Below, piece after piece: positions 17,319-26,625 of a stretch of DNA of 64,000 bases. Within the stretch, counting starts at the first letter, position 1, and each line of letters opens with the position of its first letter. Location: contig JANQML010000020.1 of the NCBI GenBank assembly GCA_028280105.1, positions 1-64,000 of the forward strand. Direction: 5' to 3'. The position numbers and the translations under genes were made by a program. The notes below the pieces were generated by a model that was given only the letters and a program-made list of their open reading frames with translations, did not search any database and was not told the origin of the DNA. This stretch comes from Desulfobacula sp. (GTDB taxonomy: Bacteria > Desulfobacterota > Desulfobacteria > Desulfobacterales > Desulfobacteraceae).

Positions 17319-17933
17319 CTACCCTTTCATCAAGGTGTTATCCGGTATATCCTTATATACAGAAACCCCTGAAGCCACCACCACATGAGCCCCAACCTTT
17401 ACCCCTTCCCTGATCACAACACGACTGCCGACAAAGGTGTGGTCTCCAATCCGAACTCCCCCGTTGACAACCGAACCGGTCGAAATATGAGAGTGTTTAC
17501 CAATTTTCACATCATGCTCAACAATGGCACCTGTGTTAATAATGCAGTTGTCGCTGATATCGGCTTCTGCGTTAACCATTGCCCTGTGCATAATAATAGT
17601 CCCCACCCCTATTCGTGAATGTACAGACACATACGCCAGAGGTGATATCACACGAGCAAAAATCCCCCCTGCCGCGTCAACTTTATTAAACAATTCATCT
17701 CGTAAACAGCTCGTTTTGATCTGGCCCAAAGTTACCAGAAAGTGTTTAGCGTCATTAAACAAAAAATTTAATTGGGAATCATTACCGATTACAGGGTACC
17801 CTAAAATTTTATTTCCCCTTGGAATTGATTTATCCAGAATTCCAGCAACCCGGTATTTTCCTTCTTGTTCAATCACATCAATACATGACCTGCAATGTCC
17901 ACCGCCACCGATGAGAATAAGATCTTTTTTCAT
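17319..17933 (-). CDS. legH: sugar O/N-acetyltransferase, NeuD/LegH type
   Basis: A 204-residue PglD/NeuD-type acetyltransferase. The N-terminal nucleotide-sugar-binding domain begins with LILIGGGGHCRSCIDVI, and residues 100-200 form a left-handed beta-helix of hexapeptide repeats (VSVHSRIGVGTIIMHRAM, AEADISDNCIINTGAIVEHD). His in VEHDVKIGKHSHIS serves the catalytic role in this family. It would acetylate the 4-amino sugar made by LegC. Its start overlaps the LegC stop by four bases. NeuD-type O-acetylation of the final sugar is the alternative role. Confidence 0.8.
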   Translation of the reverse strand: MKKDLILIGGGGHCRSCIDVIEQEGKYRVAGILDKSIPRGNKILGYPVIGNDSQLNFLFNDAKHFLVTLGQIKTSCLRDELFNKVDAAGGIFARVISPLAYVSVHSRIGVGTIIMHRAMVNAEADISDNCIINTGAIVEHDVKIGKHSHISTGSVVNGGVRIGDHTFVGSRVVIREGVKVGAHVVVASGVSVYKDIPDNTLMKG

Positions 17934-19072
17934 TGTCTCACACTGCTGGGAATATTGACAATCCGTTTTTCAAAATCCCGGGCGGTTTCCAGAGAGTCTG
18001 CTGTACAATTTTTATACATTGGAAGACTTGAAATGAGTCGCCAAACGGGCCGGGCTAATATTCCGGCACAGTTGGCCTCTTCTAAGAAACGATCCCGCAT
18101 TTTTTCGTCTTCCGCCAATACCGCATTCAACCAGTAGTTGGAACGGCAACCCTTGGGCTCTAAAAAAAAATCAAGGACCGAATCCTTAAAAAATGAGGCA
18201 TAAGCGGCAGCTAAAACTCTCTTATTTTCAACAAAATCGGAAAGGTTTTCCATCTGAGCACAGGCCAGGGCTGCATTCAGGTTCGGCATCCGGTAATTAT
18301 ACCCAATCTGGTCATGGATGAATTCATATCCCGCAGAAATCCTCGCCGTAGTCGAAAGATGTTTAACAGTTCTTGCCAGCGTTTTATTATTGGATACAAT
18401 AACCCCTCCGCCCCCGGAAGTTACAATTTTATTTCCATTCAGGCTAAAAGTACCGCAGACTCCGAAACTTCCAGTGTGCTGTTCGAGATAAAAACTGCCA
18501 AGTGATTCTGCACAATCCTCTATGACAGGAAGATTATACTCGGAACAGATTTCAACAATCCGGTCCATTCTGCAGGCATGGCCGAAAATATTTACCGGCA
18601 GGCAGGCACGGATAGGTTTCCGACTTTCTTTATTGATCAGCCGATTATCTTTGAACGTTGTATGGCGGTGAATAAATTGTTCCAGGGCTTCAGGAGATAG
18701 TCCTAAAGTATCTTTTTCAACATCAAGAAATATCGGCTCGGCTCCACAATATGATATGGCATTAACCGTTGCCACAAATGTCAGAGGCTGAGTAATCACG
18801 TAATCCCCATATCCGGTGCCGACTGATACAAGAGCAGTATGGAGCGCGGATGTACCATTTGATACGGCACAGGCATATTTAATACCGGTAAAATCGCTAA
18901 CCATGGTTTCAAATCGGTTTACGTATTCCCCCACAGATGAAACAAAGGTTGAATCTATAGCAGCATTTACATATTCTCTCTCCTTACCCTTAAAACAAGG
19001 TTCATGAAGGGGAACTGTCTTCCTATAAGAATATATATCCTTTATAAACTTTATCTCTTTTTCAAAGCTCAT
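17930..19072 (-). CDS. legC: LegC-type aminotransferase
   Basis: A 380-residue DegT-family PLP aminotransferase. Phosphate-binding VSNGTSALHTALV, the catalytic Asp in VIEDCAESLGSFY and the Schiff-base lysine in FSLNGNKIVTSGGGG are all present. The N-terminus (HEPCFKGKEREYVNAAID and FVSSVGEYVNRFE) resembles LegC and related GDP-4-keto-6-deoxy-GlcNAc aminotransferases. It leads the legionaminic sub-cluster after the Maf gene. The 38 bases before it contain only the end of the Maf gene region. LegB, which would make its 4-keto substrate, is missing from the window. Confidence 0.8.
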   Translation of the reverse strand: MSFEKEIKFIKDIYSYRKTVPLHEPCFKGKEREYVNAAIDSTFVSSVGEYVNRFETMVSDFTGIKYACAVSNGTSALHTALVSVGTGYGDYVITQPLTFVATVNAISYCGAEPIFLDVEKDTLGLSPEALEQFIHRHTTFKDNRLINKESRKPIRACLPVNIFGHACRMDRIVEICSEYNLPVIEDCAESLGSFYLEQHTGSFGVCGTFSLNGNKIVTSGGGGVIVSNNKTLARTVKHLSTTARISAGYEFIHDQIGYNYRMPNLNAALACAQMENLSDFVENKRVLAAAYASFFKDSVLDFFLEPKGCRSNYWLNAVLAEDEKMRDRFLEEANCAGILARPVWRLISSLPMYKNCTADSLETARDFEKRIVNIPSSVRQ

Positions 19073-19110
19073 TGCAGCAGTGATCCTTATCCGATTCAGT
19101 TTTTGATCTG

Positions 19111-21969
19111 TTATTCTGAATTTTTTCTCAACTGGAGTAGAGCTTCTTCAGCAGCTTTTACCTGGCCGGTCCCAAGGTAGCATTTGGCTATTTTTTTTAA
19201 AATGTTCTTATTCTCAGGCAGTGCCATTAAATTTTGCTCATAAGCAGCCAACGCATCATTAAAATTCCCACCGGCCAGTAGGTTGTCACCTATATTTTCC
19301 CAATATCCGGCATATTTCCTGTCCAGACGTACAGCCTCACTCAGTGAAGCGACGCCGCTATCAAAATCATGAACGGCAAAGCAAACATCAGCTCTCAAAA
19401 GGTGGTATTCCGGATTGTTTGAAACATAGATAAGCATTTCGTTAAATATATTCAGCGCAGGTTTCATTTCCCCGTCAACCACCAACATATTCCCATACCA
19501 TTTAAAAAATAATGCGCACAAGTGATTTCCCAGCGCCCTCCGGACAACAGAATACGTCATAATATCCCTGCACCAAGCCTTTCCCAAATTACGTGCAATT
19601 TTCCAGTTGTCAGACATGCCTTCCCTTTCAGAAACAGCCGTTTCAATGGCTTGAATATCAACCGTTGCCGATTCTGTAAGCTGTTTGATAAGCTGAGGAT
19701 GCTGCCCACCACTGTATCTTAATCCTTTGATCAACATCCTTCGGGTTGTATTCTCATCTTTACCGTTAAAAAAATCGGCATGCCCAATATATGAATCGCC
19801 CAAATCCATTCTGAATTGTCGAATCCGTTTTTCAAATTTTGAATCTTTTTTCTCAACAGTTCTGAAAAGGTTTTCAGCCTCTTGAAATTTATTTTTAAGC
19901 AAACTGAGACATCCCCTGTAAAACCATAAAATCAGTGAATCCTTCAAGTCTTTGTCATATTTTTTACAAACCGTTTCAAGCAACGCATATTCACCATGGG
20001 AAAAATAATGTTGCATCAGAGTCAGGACGTCATCCTTTCTCGATTTACTGTGACTGAGTTTTTTTTGAATTTTCTGCTCGACTTCAATAAAACGGATCAG
20101 CTTTGGCAATTCTACAGAAAAATCCTTTAACTCAACTTTACGGATCTTGTTGATATAATTAAGTCGCTCAAGGCTTTTAATCATCCAAGCCACATAATTA
20201 TCAGGATCTCCAGCCAATTTCTCAATGTCAAATTTCTGACGTTCACTTTTCTGAAGCCCGGTCATCGTTACTTCATCTAGAATTCCCCATAATTTTGTAT
20301 AAGCATCAATCTTTTCATGGCATTTATCAATATCATTCAACTTTTTTTGAAGTGTTAGGGGCAAGTCTGCAAATTGCCGATACCTCTCCCCTTTGTTTTT
20401 TTTAAAGATTCTAATTGTTCTTTTCTGAATCGTGTCTGCCTTTTCAATCTCTTTGAGCAGGCTTTTGGCATCTTTGATAAATTGCTCATAATTTTTCACA
20501 AAAACATCCGGATTCAATGGGGGGGATACTGCATTAGCGATCTTTGCCCCAATATCCATTTTGTTCTGACAATAGGTCCGGATCACCTCTTCAAGATCCA
20601 TGGGCTCAGTACCTTCGATTCTCGCTCCCTGGAATGTGGCGTTGATATAAACCCCGGGATATTTACGAATCAGATCTTCAAAATAGAGTTTAAAATTAAG
20701 CATTTTCCGATCCGTGGGCACTTTCCCACCATTGATCTCTTCTACCCAGATCATATCCCTTGATTTCAACAAATTTTGAACGGCTCTGTTCTGGTTCAAA
20801 GACGTATGAAGGGCATGACTAGCGCCCGTTGTATAAGACAAATCCTGCCCCACAAAAACAATGGGTGAGCATCCCATTAAAATGGCTGCGACCAGGTTAA
20901 GGTGTGCCACTGTTGACGCTCCGCCAGTGGGTAGGGTTCCGTTCATCATCTGCATCAACCAGAATTCCATATTCCGCCCCGCAAATGTCCAGAATATTCT
21001 CTCAGGGGAAAACATTTTTGATACTTTAGGCGCCACCCAGCAGGAGGCAATCAATGACGTATCAGATACGTGAGGCAAGGCATCGGCAAATTTTTCATAA
21101 ATCAATTCATAAGGATCGATAGCCGTCATAAAATCCGGGCTGATCCCGTTCGAAACAAGGGCCGGTAAGACTGAATCCACGGCCAGGATTAAAGCATTAT
21201 CTTTTACCTCTTTTAGAAATTGAATATTCTTGTCCAAAGATGGGCCTCCAGCCACTAGAATGGCCGGAAAACCTTTGAATTGACCCATCAAATCCTGGAC
21301 GATACAGTTATGATACATCCCAAGCATATTCTTTACCCGGTTTTGGGTATACACCTTACCGCCACCAAGAAGTGCACCACCACCCAAATTGTATTGATTT
21401 GCACAGGCAAAAACTTCCTTGCTGAGTGTTTCGTAGGCCTTCTGATCCAAGGAAAATGTCGGTATGTGCTTTAAGTCATGAATATTTTCCAATTGAAGTG
21501 CCAGATTCGCCGGTGAAAGAACGGCTTCAATGTCAGGTTCCGGGTCCAGACTCAGGATCAACCGGGGATCGGTTAGCATTTCCGTCAAATCCAAATGTCT
21601 CAAACCCGCATCAAAGGCATCTGGAGAAAGATCAAATACAGCCAAATATCGGATATTGTTTCGCCGTTCTAATATAGCTGCCGGTGTATAGCCCAAACCC
21701 ATTCCAATCAGCAAAACCACACCGTCTGCATCTTCGGAAATCATCTCCAAAAAAAGAGGGATCTCTTTTTCAGGGTCATTTTTATCATGAAGAAAATGAA
21801 CACGACCATCGGCTAACCTGACCATAAGATTGGCTTTTCCTTCATGGGTAAAAAAAACCTCTGTTTCAAAAGAGGGGGTATAGTTTTTCATCTTTTCCCA
21901 AAGGTCTGGGCGGTACTTTTTGAGTACTGCCATATTGATGTCATAATAATTGGATTCCTGAATATCCAT
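19111..21969 (-). CDS. maf: Maf-family (DUF115) flagellin glycosyltransferase with C-terminal TPR-like region
   Basis: About 952 residues. I choose ATG 21969, with GGGAG about 8 bases upstream, because the longer frame to 22098 would start at a sigma-54 promoter. The centre (residues about 200-480) has the DUF115/MptE-like fold: PAILVAGGPSLDKNIQFL, MTAIDPYELIYE, GGASTVAHLN and GCSPIVFVGQDLSYT. An N-terminal Maf domain includes VVLLIGMGLGYTPAAI. The last ~250 residues read as TPR-like helices (AENLFRTVEKK, YWENIGDNLLAGGN). Maf proteins attach nonulosonic acids to flagellin Ser or Thr. The gene opens the run that makes the CMP-sugar and diverges from a giant flagellin gene. Confidence 0.85.
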   Translation of the reverse strand: MDIQESNYYDINMAVLKKYRPDLWEKMKNYTPSFETEVFFTHEGKANLMVRLADGRVHFLHDKNDPEKEIPLFLEMISEDADGVVLLIGMGLGYTPAAILERRNNIRYLAVFDLSPDAFDAGLRHLDLTEMLTDPRLILSLDPEPDIEAVLSPANLALQLENIHDLKHIPTFSLDQKAYETLSKEVFACANQYNLGGGALLGGGKVYTQNRVKNMLGMYHNCIVQDLMGQFKGFPAILVAGGPSLDKNIQFLKEVKDNALILAVDSVLPALVSNGISPDFMTAIDPYELIYEKFADALPHVSDTSLIASCWVAPKVSKMFSPERIFWTFAGRNMEFWLMQMMNGTLPTGGASTVAHLNLVAAILMGCSPIVFVGQDLSYTTGASHALHTSLNQNRAVQNLLKSRDMIWVEEINGGKVPTDRKMLNFKLYFEDLIRKYPGVYINATFQGARIEGTEPMDLEEVIRTYCQNKMDIGAKIANAVSPPLNPDVFVKNYEQFIKDAKSLLKEIEKADTIQKRTIRIFKKNKGERYRQFADLPLTLQKKLNDIDKCHEKIDAYTKLWGILDEVTMTGLQKSERQKFDIEKLAGDPDNYVAWMIKSLERLNYINKIRKVELKDFSVELPKLIRFIEVEQKIQKKLSHSKSRKDDVLTLMQHYFSHGEYALLETVCKKYDKDLKDSLILWFYRGCLSLLKNKFQEAENLFRTVEKKDSKFEKRIRQFRMDLGDSYIGHADFFNGKDENTTRRMLIKGLRYSGGQHPQLIKQLTESATVDIQAIETAVSEREGMSDNWKIARNLGKAWCRDIMTYSVVRRALGNHLCALFFKWYGNMLVVDGEMKPALNIFNEMLIYVSNNPEYHLLRADVCFAVHDFDSGVASLSEAVRLDRKYAGYWENIGDNLLAGGNFNDALAAYEQNLMALPENKNILKKIAKCYLGTGQVKAAEEALLQLRKNSE

Positions 21970-22081
21970 CAAATCACTCCCGGCTGAGTTTATCCGTTGA
22001 AACTCCTGTAATCTTTTGTAACAAAGTCTCTCATAAAAACCAACAATACCATAATTTTTTCTCCTGGCTATTTTTCCCACA

Positions 22082-22097
22082 AGCAATATATAGGCCA
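22082..22097 (-). promoter_or_regulatory. sigma-54-type promoter for the maf-leg operon
   Basis: On the minus strand the sequence reads TGGCCTATATATTGCT. The -24 TGGC and -12 TTGCT elements have the canonical spacing (GG and GC ten bases apart). Transcription would start about 12 bases downstream, at about 22070, giving a leader of roughly 100 bases to the maf ATG at 21969. It agrees with the chosen start and with the sigma-54 site before flgF. It diverges from a sigma-28 promoter at 22120. Confidence 0.7.
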
Positions 22098-22119
22098 CAC
22101 TTATCTTTTATTTTTTTTC

Positions 22120-22146
22120 TAAAGTCCTCATAGAAATTGCCGATTC
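22120..22146 (+). promoter_or_regulatory. sigma-28 (FliA) promoter for the first giant flagellin
   Basis: The sequence TAAAGTCC (22120-22127), an 11-base spacer and GCCGATTC (22139-22146) match the FliA consensus (TAAAGTTT, 11 bases, GCCGATAA) at 12 of 16 positions, including all of TAAAGT and GCCGAT. It lies about 160 bases before the flagellin ATG. FliA is encoded at 52911-53657. Confidence 0.85.
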
Positions 22147-22256
22147 TTAATTTTAGTTCGATTGTGATGATTTTCACACAAAATGAACGAAAAGGCGGTG
22201 ATAGTGAATAATTTCATCGATTTGAAAAACACAATCACCAAAAGCAGTATAGCAAG

Positions 22257-22300
22257 TCCAGGGAAAGGATTCCCGGATTTCAAACAAACTACATGGAGGT
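22257..22300 (+). promoter_or_regulatory. CsrA-type leader sites on flagellin mRNA (GGA hairpin plus SD overlap)
   Basis: A stem of GGGAA (22261-22265) and TTCCC (22270-22274) presents AGGA in the loop, which is the preferred CsrA site. Flanking TCC/GGA pairs extend it past a bulged A. A second GGA lies in ACATGGAGGT (22291-22300), which contains the Shine-Dalgarno GGAGG seven bases before the ATG. Two sites, one on the ribosome site, is the arrangement known for CsrA repression of hag in Bacillus. FliW and CsrA are both encoded in this window. Confidence 0.65.
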
Positions 22301-22306
22301 TTAACT

Positions 22307-25300
22307 ATGGCCCTTAGAATCAACACCAACGTGGCGGCATTAAATGCCCACAAAAACATGATCAGCAATGACAACATGCTTTCCAACTCTCTGGCAAAGC
22401 TTTCATCCGGCCTACGAATCAACAAAGCCGCAGATGATGCTTCCGGCATGTCCATTGCCGATTCACTGAGAGCTCAGTCAATGGGGCTGGGACAGGCAAT
22501 TAAAAATGCAAATGACGGTATCAACATCGTTCAGACGGCAGATGCCGCCCTTGCAGAGTCTATTAATATTGTCAATATCATCCGGACCAAAGCCATTCAG
22601 TCTGCCCAGGACGGCCAGACCACGGTTTCCCGATCTGCGATTCAGGCTGACATTGACAAACTAATGGAACAGCTCGATAATATTGCCGAAACAACAACTT
22701 TTAACAACCAAAAACTATTATTTGGCAACTTTACGAATAAAAAATTCCAGATCGGTGCATACTCAGGGGAAACCGTCAATATCTCCATTGCCTCATCACA
22801 GTCCAACAAAATGGGGCATGTAAAATCAGGACAGCTCAGTGTTGTAAACGATGCCGCCGGAAAGGTTGAACTGAGCATATACAGTAATCTGCAAGACAGG
22901 GATTTTCTCATCGAATCCGTAGATCTGCAATATAACAACAAATCCGAAAACGGTATCGGCAGCCTGGCAGATGCAATCAACATCCAGAGCGGCGCACTGG
23001 GAATTAACGCAACCGCTATTGTAACATCCACAACCCAGTTGACTGTTGCGGCAGGAACAACAGATTCCGGTTTCAAGATAAACGGTGTTACCATCGGTGT
23101 CATCCCGGATGTTTTGGACAACGATTCTGACGGTGCACTGGTTAAGGCCATCAACCTTAAAAGGGCCCAACATGGTGTTGTGGCCAGCACTGAGAACGGA
23201 TATCTTTCACTGACCTCGACCGATGGAAGAGCAATCAAAGTTGATACAGGGGGAGCCGGTACCGAAGCTGTTTTAAGGAACACTGATATGTCGACATTCG
23301 GTTACCTGCAATTAAACCAGCAGGGATCGGCTGAAATTGTTGTTTCCAATATCGGCGGAGGGAGTTCTATGGCCCTGACAACCGACCTTGAAGTGGCCCA
23401 GGATACAGCAGCCACAACAGGAGATGCCACCATCACCGCCGGTTCCACACTGGCAGCCGGTTCTATTCTCGGCGCAGGCTGGGCAAGTGATCAGGATATT
23501 ACAGGAACCCAATTCCAATCCGATGTCACCACCACCCAGACATCAACCCTGGAATCCGGAACCACGCTTGGTCTGAACTCAATCTTGGGTACTGGCACCG
23601 AGATTGCCGCAGGTAGTGAATTTAAAGGCGATGGACAGGTGGAAGAGATATTGAACACCACCGGATCCAACACCATTGCCAACGGGTCTATACTAAAAGC
23701 AGGTTCTATTTTGCTTGCAGCTGCCACAGAAGCCATTGACGCCACCATCACGGTTGACGAAACCAACAGCACCACCGGTTCCGCCATCCTGAGTTCCGGA
23801 TCGACACTCGCCACCGGTACAGTTTTGGCTACAGGCCAGAATCTAGGCTCCGGCCTTTCCGGCTTAAGCCTTACCATTAACGCCACCGGTACGACTACGA
23901 GCACTTCAGTGGTCAGTTGCGGATCTACCCTGGCAGCAGGAACTGTATTGGCTGCGGGACAGAATCTGGGCTCCGGTCTTTCCGGTTCAAGCCTTACCAT
24001 TAATGCCACCGGTACGACTACGAGCACTTCAGTGGTCAGTTGCGGATCTACCCTGGCCTCCGGTACAGTGCTTGCCGCCGGCCAAAACCTGGGCTCCGGT
24101 CTTTCCGGCCAAGCATTAACCATTAACGCCACCGGCACTACAACAGCCAATTCAATAATCAGTTGCGGATCTATCCTGGCCTCCGGCACAGTGCTTGCCG
24201 CCGGCCAAAACCTGGGCTCCGGCCTCTCCGGTCAAGCATTAACGATTAATGCTACAGCGGCTACGACAGGCACGTCTGTCATCAGTTGCGGGTCCACTTT
24301 GGCCGCCGGTACAGTATTAGCCGCTGGCAGTAACCTGGGTTCCGGATTATCCGGACAAACCCTTAAGATTAACGCTACCGGCCCCACCACAGGCGCCTCT
24401 GTAATCAGCTGTGGATCCACATTGGGCATTGGTACCGTTTTGGCTGCAGGCTCTTCAACGACCTCCGGACTTGGCGGAACCATTACTATTGGCCAGACCA
24501 CAACCAGTCAAATTTCTACCCTGGCAACAGGTTCAATTCTCAAAGCCGGGACGACTTTCGGTGCTGGTAGAACCCTGGGTTATGATGTTACCATTGAGGC
24601 TACAAATGGCACCACAACAGCAGGCGGTACTTTGGTTGTAGGATCCACACTGAAGGCTGGAAGTGTGCTTGCGGCAGGATCATTCGTAAATCAGGATATC
24701 ACAACCACCACCGGAACCATCTCTGCGGGAACAACGCTGACAAGTGCCGTGACCCTGTCCGGGGATACCGTATTGTCAAACAGTACTTCAACATTAGGTA
24801 CAGGTTCCACTTTGGCAGACGGCACGATTCTGAAAGCCGGTTCTTCAGTAAATGCAGCAATCACCACCAAATCAGATATTACTGCGACAGGCACTATTAC
24901 ACTGGCAGCAGGGGATATCATTGGGCAGGGAAGCTCCATAACCGCGAACTCCGTTATCGGCGGTGATGCGACCCTGACCCAAGCGTATGCCATGACTGTG
25001 GGTGACGAAGCCTACACGTTGAAAGCAGGCTCTTCTCTTGGCCAGGATTCTCTTATAAACGCAAATATCGGTGAAACTGCCAGAACCAAGATTGAAGCGG
25101 ACATTACTTTGGCCAGCAGCGTGAACATGACGGTTGGCAACGAGGCATATACACTGCTCACAGGATCTTCCCTGGGGCAGAACTCCGTCATCAACGCAAA
25201 TATCGGTGAAACTGCCAGAACCAAGATCGAAGCGGACATTACTTTGGCCAGCAGCGTGAACATGACGGTTGGCAACGAGGCTCTTACACTGCTTACAGGA

Positions 25301-26593
25301 GCCTCATTGGGACAGAATTCTGTCATCAATGCAAATATCGGTGACGATGCCAGGACTCAGATTGGTGCAGATATCACTCTGGCCAACAGCGTGACCATGA
25401 CAGCTGCAAATAACGAAATCACCATAAATGCAGGTGCATCTTTTGGCAATGGCACGATTATCAACGCCAATGTTGGAAATAGTGCACGCACCCGTATCGG
25501 TACGGACATCACCCTTTCCACCGGTGTTGTTATGGACGTTTCTAATGACGGTTTCACCGTTAATGCCGGTTCTAAATTCGGCCAGAATTCCATTCTGACT
25601 ACCGGGAGTACCACAGGTGGTGCCAGCGTGACCCTGCTTGCCGATGCCACATTCACGGATGCAACCACCCTGGATGCCGGATCCAGATTTGCCGGGAACA
25701 GTACCCTGGCTTCGGGATCTATCGTTACCAGTGACGCCACTCTGGCAGCCGACATGACCCTGGGCGGAACCATGACCTTTGAGTCTAAATCCACTCTGGC
25801 ATCCGGCTCCACGATTTCCGCCACTTCCGGCACATCAATCAAACAAGGTTCTGTGATTGGCGGGGATGCCACTCTGCTCAACGGCATTACCCTGAACAAT
25901 GACATGACGCTGAAAGCCAACTCTGTTATTGCCAGGGATTCCGCACTGAAAGACGGATCCGCCATTGCCACAGATATTATTCTGAAAAATGATGAAACCG
26001 TGAGTGCGGACACCGACATGAAGCTGAAATCAGGTTCCATCATGAAGGCCGGTTCGACAATTGCCGAAGGGACCCTTGTAACCACCAGCTTCACCGGCAC
26101 GGACGGCAACACCTATGCAGCTGGTACTATCATGAGCACCACTGCAACCACGGCGTCAGATCTGACTCTGACTGCGGATATGACCCTGCAAAACGGATCC
26201 GTGATTAAAGCCGGTTCCACCTTGTCCGCCAATACGGACGCAGCAGGCGCAGACACAACCATCGGTGAGACCACACTGAGCAAACTCTCTGATGTGGATG
26301 TCCTGAGCCAGGAAGGGGCTCAAATTGCCATATCCGTTGCTGAAGCGGCATTGCAGGATCTGGATAAAATCAGAGCGGATCTGGGTTCGGTTCAGAACCA
26401 GCTTGCATCAACCATTGCCAACATTACGGTGACCAAGGTAAACGTCCAGGCGGCGGAATCTTCAATCCGTGATGTTGACTTTGCCGAAGAATCTTCCAAC
26501 TTCACCAAACTGCAGATCCTGGCGCAGGCAGGAACATTTGCAATGGCCCAGGCCAATGCAAGTGCTCAGAACGTGTTGAGCTTACTCCAGTAA
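22307..26593 (+). CDS. giant flagellin with hexapeptide-repeat insert
   Basis: A 1428-residue flagellin, whereas typical ones have 280-500. Residues 1-170 are D0/D1: INTNVAALNAHKNM, SGLRINKAADDASGM and MSIADSLRAQSMGLGQ. Residues about 230-330 hold a flagellin-IN-like domain (GFKINGVTIG). Residues about 350-1330 are Thr/Ser/Gly-rich and hexapeptide-like: the motif [LI]-[AG]-x-x-[ST]-x recurs, as in LASGTV and IGADKA-type units. The C-terminal ~100 residues are the D1/D0 end (RADLGSVQNQLASTIANI, SSIRDVDFAEESSNFTKLQI, ANASAQNVLSLLQ). Cysteines occur only inside one repeat block. It is probably a glycosylated surface-decorated filament subunit. It has a FliA promoter, a CsrA leader and a strong terminator. 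Confidence 0.9.
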   Translation: MALRINTNVAALNAHKNMISNDNMLSNSLAKLSSGLRINKAADDASGMSIADSLRAQSMGLGQAIKNANDGINIVQTADAALAESINIVNIIRTKAIQSAQDGQTTVSRSAIQADIDKLMEQLDNIAETTTFNNQKLLFGNFTNKKFQIGAYSGETVNISIASSQSNKMGHVKSGQLSVVNDAAGKVELSIYSNLQDRDFLIESVDLQYNNKSENGIGSLADAINIQSGALGINATAIVTSTTQLTVAAGTTDSGFKINGVTIGVIPDVLDNDSDGALVKAINLKRAQHGVVASTENGYLSLTSTDGRAIKVDTGGAGTEAVLRNTDMSTFGYLQLNQQGSAEIVVSNIGGGSSMALTTDLEVAQDTAATTGDATITAGSTLAAGSILGAGWASDQDITGTQFQSDVTTTQTSTLESGTTLGLNSILGTGTEIAAGSEFKGDGQVEEILNTTGSNTIANGSILKAGSILLAAATEAIDATITVDETNSTTGSAILSSGSTLATGTVLATGQNLGSGLSGLSLTINATGTTTSTSVVSCGSTLAAGTVLAAGQNLGSGLSGSSLTINATGTTTSTSVVSCGSTLASGTVLAAGQNLGSGLSGQALTINATGTTTANSIISCGSILASGTVLAAGQNLGSGLSGQALTINATAATTGTSVISCGSTLAAGTVLAAGSNLGSGLSGQTLKINATGPTTGASVISCGSTLGIGTVLAAGSSTTSGLGGTITIGQTTTSQISTLATGSILKAGTTFGAGRTLGYDVTIEATNGTTTAGGTLVVGSTLKAGSVLAAGSFVNQDITTTTGTISAGTTLTSAVTLSGDTVLSNSTSTLGTGSTLADGTILKAGSSVNAAITTKSDITATGTITLAAGDIIGQGSSITANSVIGGDATLTQAYAMTVGDEAYTLKAGSSLGQDSLINANIGETARTKIEADITLASSVNMTVGNEAYTLLTGSSLGQNSVINANIGETARTKIEADITLASSVNMTVGNEALTLLTGASLGQNSVINANIGDDARTQIGADITLANSVTMTAANNEITINAGASFGNGTIINANVGNSARTRIGTDITLSTGVVMDVSNDGFTVNAGSKFGQNSILTTGSTTGGASVTLLADATFTDATTLDAGSRFAGNSTLASGSIVTSDATLAADMTLGGTMTFESKSTLASGSTISATSGTSIKQGSVIGGDATLLNGITLNNDMTLKANSVIARDSALKDGSAIATDIILKNDETVSADTDMKLKSGSIMKAGSTIAEGTLVTTSFTGTDGNTYAAGTIMSTTATTASDLTLTADMTLQNGSVIKAGSTLSANTDAAGADTTIGETTLSKLSDVDVLSQEGAQIAISVAEAALQDLDKIRADLGSVQNQLASTIANITVTKVNVQAAESSIRDVDFAEESSNFTKLQILAQAGTFAMAQANASAQNVLSLLQ
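23792..24406 (+). repeat. five tandem 123-bp units in the first giant flagellin gene
   Basis: Units begin at 23792, 23915, 24038, 24161 and 24284, exactly 123 bases (41 codons) apart, with a partial sixth from 24407. Each encodes a pattern of Ser-Cys-Gly-Ser, TVLAAGQNLGSGLSG and TINATGTTT. The first unit has Ser in place of Cys. Units 2 and 3 are nearly identical in DNA. Tandem identity of this kind allows copy-number change by slippage or recombination. Confidence 0.9.
24971..25510 (+). repeat. 135-bp repeats in the first giant flagellin gene
   Basis: Two near-identical 135-base (45-codon) units start at 25106 and 25241. They encode TLASSVNMTVGNEA followed by SLGQNSVINANIGE and ARTKIEADI. 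A diverged copy precedes them and another follows. The period differs from the 123-bp block, so two amplification histories are visible. Confidence 0.85.
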
Positions 26594-26625
26594 CATAAAC
26601 CCATAATCAGTTTACCTGGTTAATC

